From positions 5,193,001 to 5,257,000 of the forward strand of contig NZ_CP125370.1 of the NCBI RefSeq assembly GCF_030034735.1: 64,000 nucleotides of DNA. Reading direction: 5' to 3'. The notes under the pieces are model-generated. The model ran no database searches, was not told the origin of the DNA, and was given only the letters and a program-made list of their open reading frames with translations. Shown here piece by piece: positions 53,043 to 64,000 of the stretch (position 1 is the stretch's first letter; the number at the start of each line of letters is the position of its first letter). The stretch comes from Paenibacillus sp. RC334 (GTDB lineage Bacteria; Bacillota; Bacilli; Paenibacillales; Paenibacillaceae). A program made the translations under genes and the position numbers.

Positions 53043-53294
53043 CTAAAGCATCTGGCTCCATGAGATATAGCTTAAAAGAAAGCCGGACACCAGCTGTCCC
53101 AACATAATGGCAAGAAACAAGTGCAGCAATCTGCCCTGTGGCCCCTTAGGATGCCTGATGAATAAATCCAGCTTTAAGCTCTGTAAAGCCCACCAAGCTA
53201 GCGCTATACAAATGAGCGACACGATCATGGAGACCAGCGCGGTCATACTCGCCGATTGACTTAACTGTTCAGCCAATTGCTGCTTCCCGTTCAT
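53043..53294 (-). CDS. DUF1146-family small membrane protein (YwzB-like)
   Basis: The 83-residue product has two membrane helices (ALVSMIVSLICIALAWWALQ and the C-terminal LFLAIMLGQLVSGFLLSYIS) and the family's conserved short motif between them (SLKLDLFIRHPKGPQGRLLH). Function unknown. It lies between atpC and murA, the place where B. subtilis has ywzB, which supports the family call. A 350-base gap and a terminator separate it from atpC, so it is probably transcribed with murA. Confidence 0.82.
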   Translation of the reverse strand: MNGKQQLAEQLSQSASMTALVSMIVSLICIALAWWALQSLKLDLFIRHPKGPQGRLLHLFLAIMLGQLVSGFLLSYISWSQML

Positions 53295-53645
53295 CCGTAA
53301 TCCCTCCCATCTGCGTCACAGACTTCTTTATAATACTCGGCGAACGCCTAATATGCCAGTGCTATTTCTACTTTCAGGACAATTATTTCGACAAAATACG
53401 AACATTTCCTTCTGTTTCGTGAATTTAAAAGGTACTATGTACCTAGCTATTAAGCAAGAAATGGGACAGTATTTTTTGGAAATAATATCAAAAAAAGGGC
53501 TCGATCACAGTGATCGAAGGAAGGAAAAGTCTACCTCATCTTCTTCTGCCGGAACATCATTTGGCAGAAACTATGAAGCGGTCTCCTTGTCATCCCATCC
53601 GTATACCATGCCGAACCCTTTTACAATCCAGTTAAAAACCCAATG
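53295..53645 (-). other. Gap between atpC and the DUF1146 gene
   Basis: Holds the atp operon terminator (53490-53517). About 130 bases lie between atpC and that terminator; I see no gene in them. The remaining 175 bases before the DUF1146 gene show no clear promoter. Confidence 0.5.
53490..53517 (-). terminator. Terminator of the atp operon
   Basis: TCGATCAC and GTGATCGA form a nearly loopless palindrome, followed on the minus strand by GCCC and T7. It lies about 130 bases after atpC. Confidence 0.75.
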
Positions 53646-54059
53646 TTAATTCTTATTGGTTCTGATGCTCGTTGCATTCAGACGATTAAGTGCCCGTTGC
53701 AGGGCTACCTCCGCCCGATGATGGTCTACTTTCTCCTGTTTGCTCTGGAGCCGCAGCTCTGCCCGCTCCCTTGCCGCACGGGCACGCTCCACATCAATAT
53801 TCTCGGAACGCTCCGCACTTTCAGCCAAAATGACCACTTTATCCTTGCGGACTTCGACAAAGCCCCCATTGACCGCAATCACTTCTGTCTGACCGCCAGT
53901 TTTAATACGTACCGGCGCAATCTTCAAGGGAGTGACCAAGGGAAGGTGTCCGGGTAAAATCCCGAGATCGCCTTCCGAGCCGCGAACACTGATGCTGTTT
54001 ACCTGTTCTGCAAAGACCAGGCGCTCCGGCGTCACAATCTCCAACAAATATGTGCTCAC
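53646..54059 (-). CDS. atpC: ATP synthase epsilon subunit
   Basis: Epsilon belongs to the rotor stalk and inhibits ATP hydrolysis. The 137-residue product has the beta-sandwich domain (SVRGSEGDLGILPGHLPLVT) and the C-terminal helical arms (ERARAARERAELRLQSKQEK). Length is normal. The start is a GTG at 54059 with GGAGGG about 6 bases upstream. It is the last gene of the atp operon. Confidence 0.95.
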   Translation of the reverse strand: MSTYLLEIVTPERLVFAEQVNSISVRGSEGDLGILPGHLPLVTPLKIAPVRIKTGGQTEVIAVNGGFVEVRKDKVVILAESAERSENIDVERARAARERAELRLQSKQEKVDHHRAEVALQRALNRLNATSIRTNKN

Positions 54060-54128
54060 TTGAATCCCTCCTGAAAGCTGCCCGCAGACAGCTCACTTCG
54101 TAAGGCTCGGCTATTCTTCGCCTGTATG

Positions 54129-55544
<1,416 letters not shown>

Positions 55545-55650
55545 CTACAAGCTTGCACAGCCGCAAATCCGAACTACACGATTTGTTTTGCGCCCGCAAA
55601 TTATCATATTAGTATAGGACCAGCTATACAGCAGTCCGCAAAAAAAACCA

Positions 55651-56517
55651 TTAAGACTGGGCACTTGCCCCTGCCACGATTTCCGTAATTTCCTGGGTAA
55701 TAGCCGCTTGACGAGCACGGTTATAGGTCAGCGACAGCTCACCAATCAGCTTCGTAGCATTTTTAGTGGCAGATCCCATTGCTGTCATTTTTGCTCCCAG
55801 TTCACTCGCCTTACCGTTCAGCAAAGCACCGTAGATGAGTGTTTCCGCGTATCGCGGCAACAGCACTTCCAGCACTCCTTCCGGTGACGGCTCATACTCA
55901 TAGTTAATCGAGGATGCAGCAGCAGCGGAATCCGGCGTCGCCATAGGCAACAGACGGTCAACGGTTGGAATCTGAGTCAATGCATTAACAAAGCGGTTAT
56001 AGCATAGATACAGCTCATCAAATTCTTTGAGCTCAAAACCCTGCACAGCTTTGTTGGCAATCGTCTTGATATCTGCAAAAGCAGGTGTATCCGACAGATC
56101 TGTTACCGACTCGGCAATAGGAAACTCGCGGCGTCTGAAATAGTCCCGTCCTTTTCGTCCAATAATGAAAATTGTAAACTCATCCTGTGAACGGTGACGT
56201 TCCGCAATTGTCTGTGTAACCTGCCGCAAAATGTTGGCATTATAACCACCAGCCAGACCACGATCAGATGTAATGATGAGATATGCCGTCTTTTTGACCG
56301 GACGCGATTCCAGCATCGGGTGCTTAACGTTGTTTGACCCCGCAGCAATACTGGTCACAACTTCCCTAAGCTTTTCCGAATAAGGACGAGCCGCCTCAGC
56401 CTTCTCCTGAGCTTTTCTAAGCTTGGATGCAGCTACCATCTCCATCGCTTTCGTAATCTGCTTCGTACTCTGCACACTTTTGATCTGACGTTTAATCTCG
56501 CGCATACCTTTTGCCAT
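55651..56517 (-). CDS. atpG: ATP synthase gamma subunit
   Basis: Central rotor shaft of F1. The 288-residue product starts MAKGMREIKRQIKSVQSTKQ with the first long helix, includes YLIITSDRGLAGGYNANIL and ends with the second helix carrying the ITQEITEIVAGASA signature. ATG 56517 is chosen because GGTGGTG lies 6 bases upstream; a longer frame to 56571 extends into a repeated hairpin that is not coding. Standard order. Confidence 0.96.
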   Translation of the reverse strand: MAKGMREIKRQIKSVQSTKQITKAMEMVAASKLRKAQEKAEAARPYSEKLREVVTSIAAGSNNVKHPMLESRPVKKTAYLIITSDRGLAGGYNANILRQVTQTIAERHRSQDEFTIFIIGRKGRDYFRRREFPIAESVTDLSDTPAFADIKTIANKAVQGFELKEFDELYLCYNRFVNALTQIPTVDRLLPMATPDSAAAASSINYEYEPSPEGVLEVLLPRYAETLIYGALLNGKASELGAKMTAMGSATKNATKLIGELSLTYNRARQAAITQEITEIVAGASAQS

Positions 56518-56533
56518 GATTTCACCACCTTCA

Positions 56534-56594
56534 AGCTTTGGCAAAGCCAAAGCTACTTCGTAAGCATTCACTTAGCTTTGACAAAGTCAAAGCT
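56534..56594. repeat. Tandem pair of perfect hairpins before atpG
   Basis: Two 21-base perfect inverted repeats, AGCTTTGGCAAAGCCAAAGC+T (56534-56554) and its two-base variant with GAC/GTC (56574-56594), lie 40 bases apart, each followed by a near-identical ACTTCGTAA. The first ends 3 to 4 bases upstream of the atpG ribosome site. Confidence 0.75.
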
Positions 56595-56692
56595 AACTTC
56601 GTAAACCGGTTCTGGATATCCGGCCGTCCATGATGAAGGACAGTCCAGCCGGACTAATCATAAAGGGCCTGTTATTGAGTATAAAACATGCC

Positions 56693-56725
56693 AAGGAAGC
56701 CACAGCCCGGAGGGCACGCTTCCTT
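56693..56725. other. Strong GC-rich hairpin in the atpA-atpG gap
   Basis: AAGGAAGC and GCTTCCTT enclose an inner GCCC/GGGC stem over a GGA loop. It has no T-run, so it is more likely an RNA processing or stability element than a terminator. Confidence 0.55.
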
Positions 56726-56763
56726 AGGACACTTCTCGTCATAAACTGGCAAATTCCAATGTA

Positions 56764-58284
<1,521 letters not shown>

Positions 58285-58297
58285 TCACCCCTATCTT

Positions 58298-58843
58298 CTA
58301 TACTCGTCTGTTAAAGGATTTCTCAAGACGATCCAGCTTGCCGGCCAGACTACCGTCGTACAGCGTATCGCCGATAACCACTTTCAATCCGCCCAGCAGA
58401 CTCGGGTCCACTATGTTTTCCACACGGATTGTTTTATGTTCACGGGCTCCGAATTGCTCGGCTACCGCTGTTTTTTCCTGCTCACTGAGCGCATAAGTGG
58501 AATACACCTTTGCATGGGCAAGTCCCAGCTTGTACTCCTGAATATCGAGGTATCCGGCGAGAAGAGATTCAAACAAATCCGCTCTGCTACGCTGGATCAA
58601 CAGCTTAATCGTGTTGATCAGTGGGGCAGACAGCTTGCTCTCAAAACTGTTAGCCAGAACCTGAAGCTTGACCGCTTCCGTAATGTTAGGAGAGTTGATG
58701 AACTTACGGATTTCAGCATCCCCAGAGACAGCTTCTACAAAAGCACGCAGCTCTTGCTCGGTCTCCATAATGGTTTGCTCTTGCTCCGCCACTTCAAACA
58801 AAGCTTTCGCATACCGTTTGGCAACTACCGTATCCCGGCTCAT
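58298..58843 (-). CDS. atpH: ATP synthase delta subunit
   Basis: Delta links the peripheral stalk to the top of F1. The 181-residue product starts MSRDTVVAKRYAKALFEVAE, typical of the family, and ends with the conserved PSLLGGLKVVIGDTLYDGSL. Its start overlaps the atpF stop (ATGA). Confidence 0.96.
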   Translation of the reverse strand: MSRDTVVAKRYAKALFEVAEQEQTIMETEQELRAFVEAVSGDAEIRKFINSPNITEAVKLQVLANSFESKLSAPLINTIKLLIQRSRADLFESLLAGYLDIQEYKLGLAHAKVYSTYALSEQEKTAVAEQFGAREHKTIRVENIVDPSLLGGLKVVIGDTLYDGSLAGKLDRLEKSFNRRV

Positions 58844-59328
58844 GCTTTGCCTCCTACCTCTTTAAGGTACTGGTCGACAAGCTCTCCCTGGACTTGGTCT
58901 TCCTTGATTTCTTTTTGAATCAGCTTGGAAGCGATTTGTACCGAAGCACGGCCCACTTCGCTGCGCAGCTCGGCAACTGCCTTATTGCGCTCGCTTGTGA
59001 TCTCACGAACAGCTTCGTCTTTCAGGCGGACAGCTTCGTCCTTAGCCTGAACGATAATTTGCTCCGCTTGCTTGCTACCTGTTTGTTTCGACTGCTCAAT
59101 AATATCGTAGGCTTCTTTGCGTGCCTGTTGGAGAGCCTGCTTTTGCTCCTCAACATAAGCAGCAGCCTGTTCACGCGTCTGTGCCGCTTCATTCATTTGC
59201 TTCAAAACAAGCTCACGCCGCTTCTCCATAACTGAAAAGAGGGGGCCGAATGCATAACGGGTCAGCAACCAGTACAAGATCAAAAATGCAATTACAGTAA
59301 AAACGATACTTGTCCAATTAAAATGCAA
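58840..59328 (-). CDS. atpF: ATP synthase b subunit
   Basis: Membrane-anchored peripheral stalk subunit. The 162-residue product has one N-terminal helix (WTSIVFTVIAFLILYWLLTR) and a long charged coiled coil, typical in length. The start is a TTG at 59328, supported by AAAGGAG about 9 bases upstream. It overlaps atpH by four bases. Confidence 0.95.
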   Translation of the reverse strand: MHFNWTSIVFTVIAFLILYWLLTRYAFGPLFSVMEKRRELVLKQMNEAAQTREQAAAYVEEQKQALQQARKEAYDIIEQSKQTGSKQAEQIIVQAKDEAVRLKDEAVREITSERNKAVAELRSEVGRASVQIASKLIQKEIKEDQVQGELVDQYLKEVGGKA

Positions 59329-59438
59329 TTGAAGTCACTCCTTTCCGGTGAACGTCAGTCCTAGATCTTTCATATCTCAAACGAACAAAGAAGGCGCGGA
59401 TGGCTGTGCCTTCCCCGCCAAACCTTGCTTCCATTCAA

Positions 59439-59714
<276 letters not shown>

Positions 59715-59767
59715 TTAAGAGCGAAGCGCACTCCTGAACTTAACTAAAAACCGGAAACTGAAATGAC

Positions 59768-60592
59768 CTAATGCTCTTCTTCGTGCGTATCAATTGCCTG
59801 TGAAATATACACGAACGTCAAAATGGTAAAGACGAACGCCTGAATACTGCCGACAAAGATACTGAATCCTTGCCATACAACCAGCCCCAGTACGGAGGCA
59901 ATCCACCCTCCAACACCAATTGCTGTCAATTTCAGCAGCACACTAATCAAAACCTCGCCGGCAAAGATATTACCGAATAGACGCATACCATGTGTCAAAA
60001 GTTTCGAGAACTGCTCAATCAGGTTAATTGGCAAAAAGAAAGGGAATGGCTGAATGTAATGCTTGAAATAAGCTTTGGTGTTACGGAAGATTCCCAGGAA
60101 ATGAACCAGCACAAAGATCATCAATGCCAGACCAATGGATACCCCTGCATCTGCGGTAGGTGATTTCCACCAGTTGACACCCACGTGGGCAGGTTCGCCC
60201 GGATGAGCCGCCTGTGCTTGCTCCAATGCTTCCTTGACTGGAACGATTTCATGCCCAAATACTTGTGCGCTTTGTACATTATCGAATTCAGTCACGATTC
60301 CGAACGGCAAACCAAGCATATTCCCGACGAAAATGAACATGATCAGCGTCATCCCCAATGATAGGAATGGCTTCCCTTTCTTCAAATCCATCGTACTGGA
60401 TATAAGCCCTTGAACGAATTCTACAACCCATTCCATAAAGTTTTGCAGCTTGCCAGGATTGTCTACAGACAAATTGCGTGTTGCGGCAAAAGCCAGTCCA
60501 AACACAATAGCACAGGTTACTATAAGCATAATAATGATGGACAAGTCAATGTTGAACCCGCCCAATTGGATAATCGGTGATTCATGCAACAT
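59768..60592 (-). CDS. atpB: ATP synthase a subunit
   Basis: Stator channel of Fo. The 274-residue product has about six membrane helices and the essential Arg in LLTHGMRLFGNIFAGEV. A Pro/Ala/Asn-rich loop (about 120-150) is longer than the average. AAAGGGG precedes the ATG at 60592. Confidence 0.96.
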   Translation of the reverse strand: MLHESPIIQLGGFNIDLSIIIMLIVTCAIVFGLAFAATRNLSVDNPGKLQNFMEWVVEFVQGLISSTMDLKKGKPFLSLGMTLIMFIFVGNMLGLPFGIVTEFDNVQSAQVFGHEIVPVKEALEQAQAAHPGEPAHVGVNWWKSPTADAGVSIGLALMIFVLVHFLGIFRNTKAYFKHYIQPFPFFLPINLIEQFSKLLTHGMRLFGNIFAGEVLISVLLKLTAIGVGGWIASVLGLVVWQGFSIFVGSIQAFVFTILTFVYISQAIDTHEEEH

Positions 60593-60621
60593 GTTTTCTC
60601 ACCCCTTTCTCAGTTGAGCCA

Positions 60622-61002
60622 TCATTTTTCCTGTAGCGCGAATATGATGCCTATAATTAAAAGAAGAAACTGTCCAGTTACCAGGCTTGCCATTACAGCG
60701 ATCTCATGGAAATAGGCCGGAAATTCTATCGCCAGCACTACCGCCAAAATAGAGGTCGCTACACGAACTCCAAAGCCGATGCCCACCCTTTTCTTCTTGC
60801 CTTCACCGGCGGCCGCACTCGCAACCTGTCGAATTTTGTAGGCCATATACAGCACATTAAGACAGCTTACTCCCGTTCCCAGAATGATTCCGTGAGCAAT
60901 GTCACGATGTTGGGGCATGAAGGCGGAGACCAGGAAACACAGAGCCATAATACAAAGCGCTACGATCCATAACATTTTTTGCATTCGGGTCATCTCACTC
61001 AT
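60622..61002 (-). CDS. atpI: ATP synthase subunit I (AtpI)
   Basis: AtpI-type proteins assist assembly of the c ring. The 126-residue product has four predicted membrane helices (for example WIVALCIMALCFLVSAFM and VATSILAVVLAIEFPAYF) and a charged loop KKKRVG. No catalytic residues. It is placed directly before atpB. The ATG at 61002 overlaps the end of the preceding small gene by 8 bases. Confidence 0.85.
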   Translation of the reverse strand: MSEMTRMQKMLWIVALCIMALCFLVSAFMPQHRDIAHGIILGTGVSCLNVLYMAYKIRQVASAAAGEGKKKRVGIGFGVRVATSILAVVLAIEFPAYFHEIAVMASLVTGQFLLLIIGIIFALQEK

Positions 61003-61249
61003 GGTTATCCCTCAATACCTTTCCGATCACAAGGGCAATACTCAATGCGCCTACAACCAAGCCTGCGAGAACGCTTACGCCAATCCAAATTCCGGAACCA
61101 CCAAGTTTGGTGTCTAGCCACTTTCCGGCATAAAAACCACCCAGTGTGCACACGGCCAAATCAATGCCGATAGCGCTCACCAGTCCAATTGCCTTGAAGG
61201 CATTTCCGGTGTTATTTCGGTTGTTGTTTTGCTTGGAAGGTTTGACCAC
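60995..61249 (-). CDS. AtpZ/AtpI-family small membrane protein
   Basis: The 84-residue product has two membrane helices (GIDLAVCTLGGFYAGKWLDT and IWIGVSVLAGLVVGALSIAL) and a Gly-rich turn, matching the AtpZ/AtpI family (DUF-type) encoded at the head of many atp operons and thought to help magnesium or c-ring handling. The start is a GTG at 61249 with GGGGTG about 10 bases upstream. It is the first gene of the operon. Confidence 0.82.
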   Translation of the reverse strand: MVKPSKQNNNRNNTGNAFKAIGLVSAIGIDLAVCTLGGFYAGKWLDTKLGGSGIWIGVSVLAGLVVGALSIALVIGKVLRDNHE

Positions 61250-61279
61250 TTTTCCATGTCACCCCTGCAATTCCAGTCC

Positions 61280-61309
61280 ATTTTACTTAAATATAAGATG
61301 CTTTGTCAA
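61280..61309 (-). promoter_or_regulatory. Sigma-A promoter of the atp operon
   Basis: Consensus TTGACA (61304-61309), an 18-base spacer and TAAAAT (61280-61285) on the minus strand, about 30 bases upstream of the first GTG. Confidence 0.72.
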
Positions 61310-61357
61310 TTGAGATATTTTAGTGCCCTAAAGTATAAAATCAGTCGACAAAGCATC
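61297..61357. repeat. 11-base inverted repeat across the atp promoter
   Basis: GATGCTTTGTC (61297-61307) is repeated perfectly in inverse (GACAAAGCATC, 61347-61357) with a 39-base spacer. One arm includes four of the six bases of the -35 box. Confidence 0.6.
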
Positions 61358-61419
61358 CTAAAATGCCGTACCCCTTGGTAACCGTACAGTTTAACTGTAT
61401 GCTTACCCTGTAAGGATGA

Positions 61420-62589
61420 TTATGTGGTGCGGACACCTTTTGTGAACATTGTGTGAAATTCTTCAGGACGTTCGGATTGAACACCATAATGGTGCAAAAT
61501 AGCATTGACAATTCTTACCGAAGCTCGTCCATCGCCATAAGGGTTTGCTGCCTGACTCATAGACTCATATAATGCAGAATCCGTCAAAAGAGCCTTGGTC
61601 CGATTGTAGACGTTCTCTTCACTCGTACCCACCAGTTCCAGTGTGCCAGCTTCAATTCCTTCCGGTCTTTCAGTCGTATCACGCAGTACCAGTACAGGCA
61701 CGCCGAATGAAGGTGCTTCCTCCTGAAGACCACCCGAATCAGTAAGTATGAGATGAGTGTGCGGATAAAAGTTGTGTAAATCCACCACATCCAGCGGATC
61801 AATCAGCTTAATACGCGGATGGTTGCCTAAAATCTCAAATGCAGGCTCCTTCACAGCCGGACTCGGATGAACTGGATACACGATAGCGATATCCTCAAAC
61901 TCGTCTGCGATCCGTTTGACCGCACTAAAAATTTGGCGATGTGGTTCGCCCTGGGACTCCCGGCGGTGTGCCGTCATCAGAATCAGGCGTTTGCCTTCAG
62001 CCCATTCCAGCACCGGATGCTCGTAATCCTGGCGAACCGTATACTGAAATACGTCAGTCACGGTATTGCCTGTTACATATATTCGCGATTCAGGTTTATT
62101 TTCCTTCCGCAAATTCCCAGCAGATAAAGATGTAGGAGAAAAATGAAGATCAGACAGCACTCCTGTCAGTTGACGGTTCATTTCCTCAGGGTACGGAGAA
62201 AGCTTGTTCCACGTCCGCAAGCCCGCTTCCACATGCCCTACTTCGATCTGTTGCATAAAGGCCGCATAGCTGGCCAGGAAAGTCGTCAGCGTATCCCCGT
62301 GAACGAGCACGATATCAGGCTTTGCCTCACGTAACACAGGTTCCAATCCTTGAAGTACACGAATGGAAATTTCATTAAGCGTCTGACGATCCTTCATCAC
62401 ATCCAGATCATAGTCAGGGTGGATATTAAACACTTCCAGAACCTGATCGAGCATTTGGCGATGTTGAGCCGTTACGCATACTAAGGACTCGATATGCTCG
62501 GGGTGACGTTGAAGCTCCAAAATAAGAGGAGCCATCTTAATCGCTTCCGGACGCACGCCAAAAATAGTCATCACTTTGATTTTGGACAT
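61420..62589 (-). CDS. wecB: UDP-N-acetylglucosamine 2-epimerase
   Basis: Converts UDP-GlcNAc to UDP-ManNAc for wall polymers such as teichoic linkage units. The 389-residue product has the N-terminal VMTIFGVRPEAIKMAPLILE, the VGHVEAGLRTWNKLSPYPEE catalytic region and the GGLQEEAPSFGVPVLVLRDT motif. Full length. It lies between upp and the atp operon, as mnaA/yvyH does in Bacillus. It would supply the ManNAc donor to the TagA-type transferase at 38 kb. Confidence 0.95.
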   Translation of the reverse strand: MSKIKVMTIFGVRPEAIKMAPLILELQRHPEHIESLVCVTAQHRQMLDQVLEVFNIHPDYDLDVMKDRQTLNEISIRVLQGLEPVLREAKPDIVLVHGDTLTTFLASYAAFMQQIEVGHVEAGLRTWNKLSPYPEEMNRQLTGVLSDLHFSPTSLSAGNLRKENKPESRIYVTGNTVTDVFQYTVRQDYEHPVLEWAEGKRLILMTAHRRESQGEPHRQIFSAVKRIADEFEDIAIVYPVHPSPAVKEPAFEILGNHPRIKLIDPLDVVDLHNFYPHTHLILTDSGGLQEEAPSFGVPVLVLRDTTERPEGIEAGTLELVGTSEENVYNRTKALLTDSALYESMSQAANPYGDGRASVRIVNAILHHYGVQSERPEEFHTMFTKGVRTT

Positions 62590-62695
62590 TTTCTGTTGAA
62601 CCCCTTTTCAAGATAAACGTCCGGTTCCAAGACCGTTCTCCTATGAAAAACGACTTGTCCGTAACGCCCATATATTATGCCGAACCAGAGGCCCT

Positions 62696-63325
62696 TTACT
62701 TGGTTCCGTACAGACGGTCTCCCGCATCACCAAGACCCGGAATAATGTAGCCGTGATCATCCAGACGCTCGTCCAGTGCAGCAACATAAATATCTACATC
62801 AGGATGGGCATCCTGAACGGCCTTGACTCCCTCAGGAGCGGCAATCAAATTCATCATCTTAATTTGGGTACAGCCTCTCTTTTTCAACACATCAATAGCC
62901 GCGATCGCCGAGCCGCCCGTTGCAAGCATCGGATCAATCACGATCAATTCACGCTCAGTCACGTCTGTAGGCAACTTCGTATAGTATTCCACAGGCTGCA
63001 ATGTCTCGGGATCACGGAACAGTCCCACATGCCCTACCTTTGCTGCCGGCAGCAGTTTGACAACGCCATCCAGCATCCCCAAGCCTGCACGCAAGATTGG
63101 AATGAGACCCAGCATGCGACCGGAAATAACCTTGCCTTCTGTCTCAGCAACCGGTGTCTGCACCGTAATGCTCTCCAGCGGGATATCCCGCGTAATTTCA
63201 TAAGCCATCAATGTTGCTACTTCATCCACCAGTTCGCGGAAATCCTTGGTGTTGGTCCGCACATCGCGGATAAATGTAAGTTTGTGTTGGATCAAAGGGT
63301 GATCACAAACCACCAGTTTTGCCAT
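62696..63325 (-). CDS. upp: Uracil phosphoribosyltransferase
   Basis: Salvages uracil to UMP with PRPP. The 209-residue product has the PRPP loop [20 protein letters not shown] and the C-terminal [20 protein letters not shown] uracil-binding region. Full length. AGGGAATATATC precedes the ATG. It is likely cotranscribed with the epimerase, since no terminator was seen in the 106-base gap. Confidence 0.97.
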   Translation of the reverse strand: MAKLVVCDHPLIQHKLTFIRDVRTNTKDFRELVDEVATLMAYEITRDIPLESITVQTPVAETEGKVISGRMLGLIPILRAGLGMLDGVVKLLPAAKVGHVGLFRDPETLQPVEYYTKLPTDVTERELIVIDPMLATGGSAIAAIDVLKKRGCTQIKMMNLIAAPEGVKAVQDAHPDVDIYVAALDERLDDHGYIIPGLGDAGDRLYGTK

Positions 63326-63682
63326 GATATATTCCCTCCGGTATTATCGTCACGTTCTTTCGCACCAGAATATCGAACATCCTGTATGGAAAGGATCTAT
63401 GTAACCTATTTGTACAAACCAAATAAGCACAGATGCAATGCGTGCCTGTAAATCCTGTTTATTATAACATTCCCTTGATTGATTTAACACCTGCCACCGC
63501 AACCTTTTGTCAAGAGGAAGATATGACAGGTAAAATGCATACTTCGCCACTTCAAGAGTGACTTTTGTCATACAAAAAGTGCATAAAAAAGGCTCTGACG
63601 GCACTTGACCGTCAGAGCCTTTTGAATTTTGGACTTCCTGCCTAACCTACAGGCTTTGTGTCCTAATACAGCATCAGTCTTT
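63326..63682 (-). other. Upstream region of upp and end of the decayed ABC operon
   Basis: A consensus TATAAT (63461-63466, minus strand) with a weak -35 (GTTAAA, 17 bases upstream) may drive upp with a leader of about 125 bases. A strong terminator lies at 63587-63622. Nothing else is recognisable. Confidence 0.45.
63587..63622. terminator. Strong bidirectional-type terminator between upp and the ABC remnants
   Basis: GGCTCTGACGG and CCGTCAGAGCC form a perfect 11-base stem over a 7-base loop, flanked by A6 and TTTT. On the minus strand it ends the ABC transporter remnants. Confidence 0.85.
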
Positions 63683-63837
63683 TATCTGTACTTCAAATTG
63701 TCCCATGCCTCCTGAAATTGCTGGAGCATTTCATCCTTCGTAATGACTCCCGCAATATAGGCCTGCATGCTACTACTCAGATCCTGATTCAGTCCCTTAG
63801 GGAAACGTTGAAAGTTCCAACTCCATATCTTGTCGCT
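63683..63837 (-). pseudogene. C-terminal remnant of a sugar ABC transporter substrate-binding protein
   Basis: About 50 codons remain, starting at NSDKIWSWNFQRFPKGLNQD and ending DEMLQQFQEAWDNLKYR with a stop at 63683. This is typical of the last segment of extracellular sugar-binding proteins. There is no start codon with a ribosome site, no signal peptide and no upstream body, so it is a remnant left by a deletion that joined it to a permease fragment. Confidence 0.7.
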
Positions 63838-63931
63838 GTTTTATTTTATTCCAGGCATTCGCGTAGTTCTCAAAATGGAAGGTCATCGGCCACGAAGCGA
63901 AATGAGCCAAATTGTCGCTTGTTTTTCCCAT
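63797..63931 (-). pseudogene. Fragment of a sugar ABC transporter permease
   Basis: An ATG at 63931, with AAGGAGG upstream, opens MGKTSDNLAHFASWPMTFHF and ENYANAWNKIK, typical of the loop after the first helix of carbohydrate permeases. After about 32 residues the sequence leaves the family and stops at 63797 in a shifted frame over the binding-protein remnant. The first membrane helix and everything after the loop are missing. An AAT-rich junction near 63838-63850 marks the deletion. Confidence 0.6.
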
Positions 63932-64000
63932 TACATTTCGACCTCCTTTTTCTTCGTCAGACACACCTGGATGCTGGTAATGATTGCAACGATGACAAAG
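63931..64000 (-). CDS. C-terminus of a sugar ABC transporter permease (cut by window edge)
   Basis: Only the last 22 codons are in the window: a hydrophobic helix end (FVIVAIITSIQVCL) and a basic tail (TKKKEVEM). This ending is common in the first permease of carbohydrate ABC importers, and the following permease fragment overlaps its stop. Whether the rest of the gene is intact cannot be seen. Confidence 0.5.
   Translation of the reverse strand, partial: FVIVAIITSIQVCLTKKKEVEM

Noticed and set aside
53570..53608. A 12-codon minus-strand frame after atpC (MVYGWDDKETAS)
   Set aside because: No ribosome site and too short to support as a gene.

Overview
The window looks like a chromosomal segment of a spore-forming, flagellated, monoderm Firmicute, most likely Paenibacillus (polymyxa-like). 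This rests on the gene families (FliW, ComF, DegS/DegU, SpoIID/SpoIIQ/SpoIIID, Mbl, a small acid-soluble spore protein, SLH and copper-amine-oxidase-like 'stalk' surface proteins), on strong AGGAGG ribosome binding sites, and on a gene order that matches two stretches of the Bacillus subtilis map. No rRNA, tRNA, CRISPR array, insertion sequence or prophage was recognised. Almost everything is on the minus strand, so biological order runs from high to low coordinates; the exception is a plus-strand efflux operon at 14.7-20.2 kb.

Layout. 1-14.5 kb: fliW (cut by the edge), flgL, flgK, flgN, flgM, yvyF, a LysM secreted protein, comFC, comFA, a small membrane protein, degU, degS and a large secreted phosphodiester-glycosidase-like protein. 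14.7-20.2 kb (plus strand): RND efflux adaptor, RND pump and TetR-type regulator. 20.4-22.2 kb: metK with an unusual leader, then a spore SASP gene. 22.3-36.4 kb: an accessory cell-surface block with a small secreted protein, a TolC-like protein carrying stalk domains, a large repeat-domain surface protein with a strong promoter and two possible starts, a second RND adaptor and pump, and a large SLH-domain surface protein. 36.6-43.7 kb: envelope polysaccharide genes (TagO-type transferase, TagA-type transferase, csaB, DUF5693 membrane protein, phosphohexomutase), which fit synthesis and pyruvylation of the wall polymer that SLH domains bind. 43.8-52.7 kb: fabZ, an EpuA-like protein, flhP, flhO, mbl, spoIIID, spoIIQ, spoIID, murA. 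53-61.3 kb: the complete F1Fo ATP synthase operon, atpZ and atpI through atpC. 61.4-63.3 kb: UDP-GlcNAc 2-epimerase and upp. 63.7-64 kb: decayed sugar ABC transporter genes.

How the genes work together. The motility genes appear wired to sigma-D by two promoters read from the sequence, one inside the yvyF terminator (driving flgM and onward) and one over the mbl stop codon (driving flhO/flhP). The central block combines a pump, an adaptor, a TolC-like helical protein and SLH-anchored or stalk-domain surface proteins, next to the genes that would build their wall anchor. This is the most unusual system in the window, because the organism appears to lack an outer membrane.

Caveat. Four genes (comFA, the TetR regulator, the second RND adaptor, the DUF5693 protein) are each broken by one base in a short homopolymer run. 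Each is otherwise intact on both sides of the break. This pattern suggests either base-calling errors in the source assembly or phase variation/slippage, and the four genes should not be read as dead without checking.
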